A stretch of DNA of 11,577 nt from Burkholderiales bacterium (GTDB lineage Bacteria > Pseudomonadota > Gammaproteobacteria > Burkholderiales > SG8-41): NCBI GenBank assembly GCA_019746155.1, contig JAIESJ010000225.1, positions 1-11,577 on the forward strand, in the 5' to 3' direction. Below, one piece after another: positions 7,360-11,577 of the stretch (the stretch's first letter is position 1; each line of letters begins with the position of its first letter). Made by a program: the position numbers and the translations under genes. The notes under the pieces were generated by a model that saw only the letters and a list, made by a program, of their open reading frames with translations, had not been told where the DNA came from and searched no databases.

Positions 7360-7377
7360 CTTCCCTTGAAGGGGAGG
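7360..7377. repeat. Isolated degenerate palindrome of the same family
   Basis: CTTCCCTTGAAGGGGAGG, one mismatch from a perfect palindrome, lies about 30 bp beyond the last unit of block 2 and ends the array. Confidence 0.8.
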
Positions 7378-7455
7378 AAATGTCTCAGCAATTCCAAAGC
7401 ACTACACTGGCCGACGACGGCAGTGTCGGCTGCTCAACCATTCATATTGACGGAC

Positions 7456-7487
7456 CCAGTTCGATTCCCAAGCGCGAATCGAACTGG
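7456..7487. repeat. Perfect 12-bp inverted repeat with 8-base loop
   Basis: Arms CCAGTTCGATTC (7456-7467) and GAATCGAACTGG (7476-7487) around CCAAGCGC. It lies 20 bases past the stop of the winged-helix remnant on the minus strand. No T-run follows on either strand, so it is not a typical intrinsic terminator. It could be a protein-binding site, a mobile-element end or a processing hairpin. Confidence 0.85.
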
Positions 7488-7506
7488 TCGATCGGCACGA
7501 TATGGC

Positions 7507-7690
7507 TCAGCGCAGTTCATACCAGACGCCTCGACCGCTGCCATGCCGGTTCGATATCCGCGCTCGACCAGGGCACGGAAGTGCTGTTTGAGCGTGTTGC
7601 GGCTGGCACCCGTCAGCTTGATGGCCTCGCCGATGGTGACGCGATGCCAGGTGTCCCCTTCTCGCTGTAGCGCAGCAGGATCTGGTGCAG
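7507..7690 (-). pseudogene. Truncated, frameshifted C-terminus of a winged-helix/HTH protein
   Basis: Three consecutive frame pieces read as one protein tail. LHQILLRYSEKG (from 7690) is followed by DTWHRVTIGEAIKLTG, ASRNTLKQHFRALVERGY in another frame, then RHGSGRGVWYELR and a TGA at 7509-7507 in a third. Each junction is explained by one missing base, in a G-run after EKG and in a C-run before RHG. The middle piece has the shape of a recognition helix (SRNTLKQHFRALVERGY). The 5' end is cut off by an in-frame TAA just before LHQ. A winged-helix tail of this kind occurs at the C-terminus of some Fic-type and regulator proteins; that family link is from memory and weak. Both lesions could also be base-calling errors, but the lost N-terminus could not. 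Confidence 0.65.
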
Positions 7691-7772
7691 TTAATACACC
7701 CAATTACACCATTTGCGAGATGCGACTAAATAGTCGGCGAAAACAGTTGCCTCCCGAACCTCAATTTGAGAA

Positions 7773-7790
7773 CATATGCTCCGGCATATG
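7773..7790. promoter_or_regulatory. Candidate VapBC operator palindrome
   Basis: CATATGCTCCGGCATATG has perfect 7-bp arms (CATATGC/GCATATG) around TCCG and lies 27 bases before the chosen vapB start. VapB antitoxins with an AbrB-type fold usually autorepress their operon through an inverted repeat overlapping the promoter, which is the position seen here. A TTGAGA hexamer at 7766-7771 could be a -35 box, but no -10 at good spacing is evident. Confidence 0.5.
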
Positions 7791-7817
7791 CTGAATAATC
7801 AAAATACAGAGACACCC

Positions 7818-8051
7818 ATGCCCGCCGAACGACACGTACGCCTGTTTAAAAACGGTCGCAATCAAGCGCTACGCATTCCCCGTGAGTTCGAACTACCGGG
7901 CAATGAGGCCATTTTGCACAAGGAGGGTGACCGCTTGATTATCGAACCGGTTCAACATCGTTCGCTGCGGGTTCTGCTCGCCACGTGGGCGTCGCTCGAA
8001 GAGGATTTCCCCAAAATCGAGGATTTGCCTCCCGAACCTGCGGACATTTGA
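7818..8051 (+). CDS. vapB: VapB-type antitoxin (AbrB/SpoVT fold)
   Basis: A 77-residue antitoxin that binds and neutralises the PIN-domain toxin encoded next and represses its own promoter. The N-terminal swapped-hairpin DNA-binding domain is VRLFKNGRNQALRIPREFEL (residues 6-25 of the chosen start) through EAILHKEGDRLIIEP. The acidic, proline-rich tail EEDFPKIEDLPPEP is the usual toxin-wrapping segment. I chose ATG 7818 over the in-frame ATGs at 7776 and 7788: those lie inside the palindrome and would add residues unlike the family, whereas homologues begin just before the VRLFKNG motif. The ribosome site is weak (AGAGA). The stop is one base before the vapC ATG, so the pair is one transcript. 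Confidence 0.88.
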   Translation: MPAERHVRLFKNGRNQALRIPREFELPGNEAILHKEGDRLIIEPVQHRSLRVLLATWASLEEDFPKIEDLPPEPADI

Positions 8052-8052
8052 G

Positions 8053-8463
8053 ATGGCCGGCCATAGCTACCTGCTCGATACCAACATTTTGTCTGATCTC
8101 ATCAAGCACCCGACAGGTACTGTCGCCCGCCGCATCGCCACCGTGAGCGAAGATGCGGTTTGCACCAGCATCGTGGTTGCCTGCGAACTGCGCTATGGTG
8201 CAGCGAAGAAAGGGTCGCCCGTCTTGTCGGAGAGAATCGGGCAGTTGCTGACAACAATCGATGTGCTGCCGCTGGAAGAGGACGCCGACCAGAAGTACGG
8301 CGAAATTCGCGCAGCGCTGGACACGACCGGCGCACCCATCGACGCGAACGACAATATGATTGCCGCCCACGCGTTGTCGCAGGGGCTCACGCTGGTTACC
8401 GATAACATGGGCGAATTCTCCAAAATTCCCGGTCTCAAACTCGAAAACTGGCTGGAACCTTGA
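8053..8463 (+). CDS. vapC: VapC-type PIN-domain ribonuclease toxin
   Basis: A 136-residue Mg-dependent endoribonuclease that, when freed from VapB, cuts RNA (tRNA or rRNA in characterised relatives) and stops translation. All expected acidic residues are visible: D9 in YLLDTNILSDLI, E45 in VACELRYGAAKK, D100 in DANDNMIAAHAL and D117 in LVTDNMGEF. The C-terminus FSKIPGLKLENW matches the VapC/FitB type. No truncation or frameshift is seen, so the toxin looks intact. It starts one base after vapB and its stop is two bases before the next gene, so the downstream gene may be read from the vapBC transcript. Confidence 0.92.
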   Translation: MAGHSYLLDTNILSDLIKHPTGTVARRIATVSEDAVCTSIVVACELRYGAAKKGSPVLSERIGQLLTTIDVLPLEEDADQKYGEIRAALDTTGAPIDANDNMIAAHALSQGLTLVTDNMGEFSKIPGLKLENWLEP

Positions 8464-8465
8464 TC

Positions 8466-9017
8466 ATGAAAGCACTTATTTTCACGGTTCTGCTCGCGGC
8501 GGCCGGCGTTGCCGCCGGAGCCGGCATGTACTACAAGTGGGTGGACGAGAAGGGCCGCATTCAGTATTCCGATACCCCGCCCCCGCCCAGCGCGAAATCG
8601 GTCGAGCGGCGCAATATCGGCGGCGGCACGATCCAGACTTCGTCGCTGCCCTACAGCGTGCAACTGGCCGTGAAGAATTTCCCGGTCACGCTGTGGGCAA
8701 ACAACTGCGGCGAGGTCTGCGATCAGGCGCGCGCCCATCTTGGCCGCCGCGGCGTGCCTTATACGGAAAAGGATCCGCAAGCCGATCCCGAAGGCTTCAA
8801 GAAAGCGTCGGGGGGCGACATGGGTGTGCCGCTGTTGTTCGTCGGCAATACCAGGCTCAAGGGCTATCTCGAAAGCGCATGGGACAGCGAACTCGATGTC
8901 GCGGGCTATCCCAAGACCGCCTTGGTCCCGGCGAAACCGGCCGCTTCGGCCGGCACTCAGGCTGAGACAAACGCGCCTAGACCCGCCGCCGACGGCTACC
9001 CGGCGCCGGCGCAATGA
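8466..9017 (+). CDS. Secreted DUF4124 plus glutaredoxin-like domain protein
   Basis: A 183-residue exported protein. A signal peptide (MKALIFTVLLAAAGVAAGAG, 1-20) precedes a DUF4124 domain (YYKWVDEKGRIQYSDTPPPP, about 22-41). A thioredoxin-fold domain covers about 70-145, with VTLWANNCGEVCDQARAHL (74-92) and the cis-proline loop GVPLLFVG (120-127). A low-complexity Ala/Pro tail ends it. The cysteine pair C81/C85 is spaced CX3C (CGEVC), not the classical CXXC, so redox activity should not be assumed. A periplasmic location is expected. I chose ATG 8466 rather than the TTG at 8460, which overlaps the vapC stop. A GGAA about 9 bases upstream, within the vapC end, is a possible ribosome site. The substrate is unknown. 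Confidence 0.85.
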   Translation: MKALIFTVLLAAAGVAAGAGMYYKWVDEKGRIQYSDTPPPPSAKSVERRNIGGGTIQTSSLPYSVQLAVKNFPVTLWANNCGEVCDQARAHLGRRGVPYTEKDPQADPEGFKKASGGDMGVPLLFVGNTRLKGYLESAWDSELDVAGYPKTALVPAKPAASAGTQAETNAPRPAADGYPAPAQ

Positions 9018-9048
9018 AGTCGGCGCCGTGCGACCTTTAGCCGTAGCT

Positions 9049-9068
9049 GTCGGCAAGGGATTGCCGAC
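9049..9068. repeat. Small perfect hairpin downstream of the glutaredoxin-like gene
   Basis: GTCGGCAA-GGGA-TTGCCGAC, an 8-bp stem with a 4-base loop, 31 bases past the stop. It lacks a T-run, so it could be a REP-type repeat or a hairpin that stabilises the mRNA end. Two copies of the self-complementary CGGCGCCG (9001-9008, 9021-9028) flank the stop codon just before it. Confidence 0.6.
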
Positions 9069-9192
9069 CTACTGCTTCCACCGCGCCGCGCTCGCGTTGC
9101 GCTCGCCGTAACCGCCACCGAGTGCTGTCCCCGGCACGCTGACCAACCATGGGGGTAAGGGGGTAGTGTCGCCTGAACCACGGTTCTTGCTC

Positions 9193-9283
9193 AAAAAATA
9201 CTCAGCCCGCATGCCGCAGCCGTTTCCATCAGCAATTCGCCCCCCCCTCCCGAAAACCGGGCCAAGCGTGAAACATGCGGGCT
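9193..9283 (-). terminator. Possible terminator of the surface-protein gene
   Basis: On the minus strand the arms AGCCCGCATG (9283-9274, overlapping the TAG stop) and CATGCGGGCT (9213-9204) are perfect 10-bp complements, followed five bases later by six T residues (9198-9193). The 60-base loop is far longer than in a standard intrinsic terminator, so the call is tentative. The rest of the 9018-9281 spacer shows no gene. Confidence 0.35.
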
Positions 9284-11577
9284 AACGCAGCGTGACGCCG
9301 AACGTCACCGAGCCGCTTGCCCCCGGGCCAAGCATCCCGTTAAAGCGCCACTCGATCGAACCTCCCGTGTCTGCCGTCGGCTGGACTGCCACGGTACATG
9401 CGGTGATTCCTTCCGGAAGCGCGCCACACGCGGCGGAGTTGAACGTCGTATACGCGGGGGTTGCGTCGTTGATCCTGATGTTCGTGAGCGCGCTGGCGCT
9501 GTTATTCGTGTAGGTAATCGTGTAGGTGATGGTGTCGCCGGGCTTCGCCGTCATCTTGTCCACCGCCTTGACCAGTCTCAGCCCGGCGTCGGTTGATTTG
9601 CCCACCACAGTCAAGTCCGTGCGGCTGTATGTAGCGGTCAGGGCCGGAGCAGTATTGACGTAACTGAACGTGGCCGTCAGCGTGCCCTGATACTGGGCGT
9701 TGTATGGCGCGTTCTGGGGAATAAAAGTCTTTACCAGCAGGCAGACTTTCTGATCGGCGCTCACAATAAGCGCCCCGGTAACCGGGTTTTCTCCGGCATC
9801 GGGCACGCCGTTGCAATTGCTGTCGAGATAAACCACGCTGCTCCATCCGCTCTGCGCCGGGCTGGCGCTTCCGGCAGCAGTGAAACTCACTTGGCCGCCG
9901 GTGCCCGCAACGAATGCGTGCGGGTAGAACACCGCCGATCCGGGCACCGCAGCCTGCTGGCCGTCGGTGCTGAAGCTGTTGTCCGCTACGTCGGCAAAGT
10001 TGACCCCGCTGAAGCCGGTTCCCACGACATTGGTGAAGGTCACGGTGTCGTCGGCGCGGCTATAACTGCCGCCGGTGTCGCCCGCCGCGCCGCCGACCGA
10101 GATGTAGCCGCCCGGATTGCTCTCGGTCACCCGGAGGGAATTTGCGCCCGCCGCTGCCGGAATCCACAGCACGTAGGCGCCGCTACCATTTGTGGTCGCG
10201 ATGTCGTAAGCCAGAGTCCCGCCCGCGTCGGTCACCTTCACGGCCACGCCCGCCAATCCGGTTTCCGCGCCGTCCTGCACGCCGTTGTTGGGCGCGCCGC
10301 CGCCGCTGCCGTTGTCCTTGAACACCGTGCCGGTCAGCCGGCTGCCGTTGTACAGGCCGAAGTTCTGGCTGACGATGTCGGCGCTCGTGACCGACAGCGT
10401 ACGGGTCTGTCCCGGCGCCTCCGTTCCGAGCCAGCCGGCCGGAACCCCCGGCGTCACATCGTTCAAGTTGCCATTGGTATCGATGACGAGCACATAGGCC
10501 GCGGCAAGAACGTCCGGGAAGGCATACGCGCCGCTTGCCGGGTCGACCGTGGCGGCCTGCAGCGCCGGTCCGCCCGGCGCGGACGCGGGAATGAGCTTGG
10601 CGTAAAGCGTCAGCCCCGTTCCGGTTTCGCCGCTGTCGAACCGGCTGTTGTGGTTGGGGTCATGGTAGACGACGCCCGATACCGAACACAGTTGCGCGAT
10701 CCCATACACTGTCACGTCGACCTCGCCAAGCCTGATGCCGAGCAGCTCCAGCAGCGGATTCACGAAGCCGGTCAGAAGCGAGTTCAACACGGGCGTGATC
10801 GCTCCCGAAACGATGCCCTTGAGCGTGGGCAGAATGCTCGCATCGAGCAGCCCCAGGCTCGGGCTCAATGACAGTTCCATGTTTGTGACCAGCGCATCCA
10901 CCAGGTTGGCCGCGAAGGCGGCGCTGGTGCTTGCGGTCCGCGTTTGCGGATATGGCCCGTTGAAGACGAGCGTACTCATGAAGGGTGCCTGGCCACGCGC
11001 GTAGCTTTTGGCCTGAATGTTCACCGTCGTGCCGTTCAGCGTAAGCGTGCCGATCGTGCTCAAGCCCAGATCAGTGGCGGGGTTCAGCACACCGCCGCGG
11101 TTGAAAAAGACCGCATCGCTCATCGTGCCGAGATAGAGGTCGGCGACGCCCGGCGTGGCCTGTACGGTGACGGCGTTGCCCAGAGCGTCGATTGCCGCCA
11201 GAACGCCTTCGGCGCGCGCCAACTCGGTATACAGTTCGAGCTGCGACAGAGCGACAGCCGCTCCGCTCACTCCCGCGATCAGGTTCAGCGCCGATGCGTC
11301 CGGTGACAGGGTCACCAGATTCACGTTGAGCTTCACGCGCACCGCGGCGGTATGAAACTGCGCTCCCGCGGGACCGCAGCGGTAGACCGGCGGCTCGATC
11401 ACCTGCGCGGAAAGCTGTATCGAGTTGACGACACCGCCCAACCCGATTGCGCTGCCGGATATGGTTACCGGGGTGGGCGTGGTAAGCACGTTGCGATAGT
11501 TGTAGAGCTGCACGCTGCCGCTGAGCAGATCCAGTGCGTTCAATTTCACGTTGGCCAGGGCTCCGGCGGGAAGGCTT
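9282..11577 (-). CDS. Large secreted/surface protein with SdrD/Cna-B-like repeats and C-terminal DUF11 domain (N-terminus beyond window)
   Basis: The frame is open across the right edge, so only the last 764 residues are visible; the GTG at 11549 is internal and not a real start. Numbering from that GTG, residues about 1-290 are a hydrophobic, Ala/Leu/Gly/Ser-rich region without a recognised domain. Its pattern VNPLLELLGIRLGEVDVTVYG, split near 267-287, reminds me of TadG-like pilus-assembly proteins. Then come Cna-B/SdrD-like folds beginning SGVVYHDPNHNSRFDSGETG (near 294) and LTGTVFKDNGSGGG with NNGVQDGAETGLAGV (near 401), and a shorter segment VVYLDSNCNGVPDAGENP (near 572). The DxNxNGxxDxxE-type loops look calcium-binding. 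The last 100 residues are a DUF11-like domain (LRLVKAVDKMTAKPGDTITY, then YTNNSASALTNI). The protein stops right after it with no LPXTG, PEP-CTERM or autotransporter barrel. It is probably extracellular and structural or adhesive; the exact role is unknown. Confidence 0.8.
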   Translation of the reverse strand, partial: SLPAGALANVKLNALDLLSGSVQLYNYRNVLTTPTPVTISGSAIGLGGVVNSIQLSAQVIEPPVYRCGPAGAQFHTAAVRVKLNVNLVTLSPDASALNLIAGVSGAAVALSQLELYTELARAEGVLAAIDALGNAVTVQATPGVADLYLGTMSDAVFFNRGGVLNPATDLGLSTIGTLTLNGTTVNIQAKSYARGQAPFMSTLVFNGPYPQTRTASTSAAFAANLVDALVTNMELSLSPSLGLLDASILPTLKGIVSGAITPVLNSLLTGFVNPLLELLGIRLGEVDVTVYGIAQLCSVSGVVYHDPNHNSRFDSGETGTGLTLYAKLIPASAPGGPALQAATVDPASGAYAFPDVLAAAYVLVIDTNGNLNDVTPGVPAGWLGTEAPGQTRTLSVTSADIVSQNFGLYNGSRLTGTVFKDNGSGGGAPNNGVQDGAETGLAGVAVKVTDAGGTLAYDIATTNGSGAYVLWIPAAAGANSLRVTESNPGGYISVGGAAGDTGGSYSRADDTVTFTNVVGTGFSGVNFADVADNSFSTDGQQAAVPGSAVFYPHAFVAGTGGQVSFTAAGSASPAQSGWSSVVYLDSNCNGVPDAGENPVTGALIVSADQKVCLLVKTFIPQNAPYNAQYQGTLTATFSYVNTAPALTATYSRTDLTVVGKSTDAGLRLVKAVDKMTAKPGDTITYTITYTNNSASALTNIRINDATPAYTTFNSAACGALPEGITACTVAVQPTADTGGSIEWRFNGMLGPGASGSVTFGVTLR

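Noticed and set aside
7008..7670. 220-codon plus-strand open frame with repeated CAPLEGEEFMR-like peptides
   Set aside because: It is a translation of the 33-bp palindrome units, which stay open only because 33 is divisible by three; there is no codon bias, domain or ribosome site.
7776..7817. Extended 91-residue VapB starting at 7776
   Set aside because: The start lies inside the palindromic candidate operator, and the extra residues do not resemble VapB N-termini; the ATG at 7818 fits better.
8193..9056. 287-codon minus-strand open frame across vapC and the glutaredoxin-like gene
   Set aside because: It overlaps two well-supported plus-strand genes and has a shadow-type composition.
9891..10871. 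326-codon plus-strand open frame opposite the surface protein
   Set aside because: It is an Arg/Ala/Val-rich shadow of the real minus-strand gene, with no domain.

Overview
The window looks like chromosomal DNA from a GC-rich Gram-negative proteobacterium, most likely a betaproteobacterium. This rests on four things: an ABC-transporter (Wzm/Wzt) O-polysaccharide locus, a secreted DUF4124-plus-glutaredoxin protein of a type common in Betaproteobacteria, a VapBC toxin-antitoxin pair, and short GC-rich palindromic repeats between genes. No rRNA, tRNA, IS element or CRISPR array was seen.

Layout. Positions 1-6888 (minus strand) hold a surface-polysaccharide cluster. In transcription order it contains: a bifunctional GDP-mannose synthesis enzyme (manC type, 6888 to 5425); a GT2 glycosyltransferase (5179 to 4397); the ABC-2 permease Wzm (4211 to 3414); the ATPase Wzt with a C-terminal carbohydrate-binding domain (3414 to 2167); a WbdD-like methyltransferase ending in a repeated coiled coil (2174 to 1065); and a GT4 glycosyltransferase (1068 running off the left edge). 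The last four genes overlap end to start by 1, 8 and 4 bases, so they are very probably co-translated. Together they suggest a polysaccharide that is built in the cytoplasm, methyl-capped at its non-reducing end, recognised through that cap by Wzt and exported by Wzm. The coiled coil is a candidate chain-length ruler and is encoded by a 63-bp in-frame tandem repeat.

Positions 6889-7506 are non-coding: an AT-rich leader in front of manC, then a dense array of about nine palindromes with core CTCCCCTTGAAGGGGAG. Most are arranged as two copies of a compound block, each made of three 33-bp units. Positions 7507-7690 (minus) carry a frameshifted, 5'-truncated remnant of a winged-helix protein, followed by a perfect 12-bp inverted repeat.

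Positions 7773-8463 (plus) carry a vapBC module with a palindromic candidate operator. Only 2 bases separate it from a secreted DUF4124/glutaredoxin-like protein (8466-9017). A 264-bp intergenic region with two inverted repeats follows. The rest of the window (9282-11577, minus) is the C-terminal 764 residues of a large secreted or surface protein with SdrD/Cna-B-like repeats and a terminal DUF11 domain; its start lies beyond the right edge.
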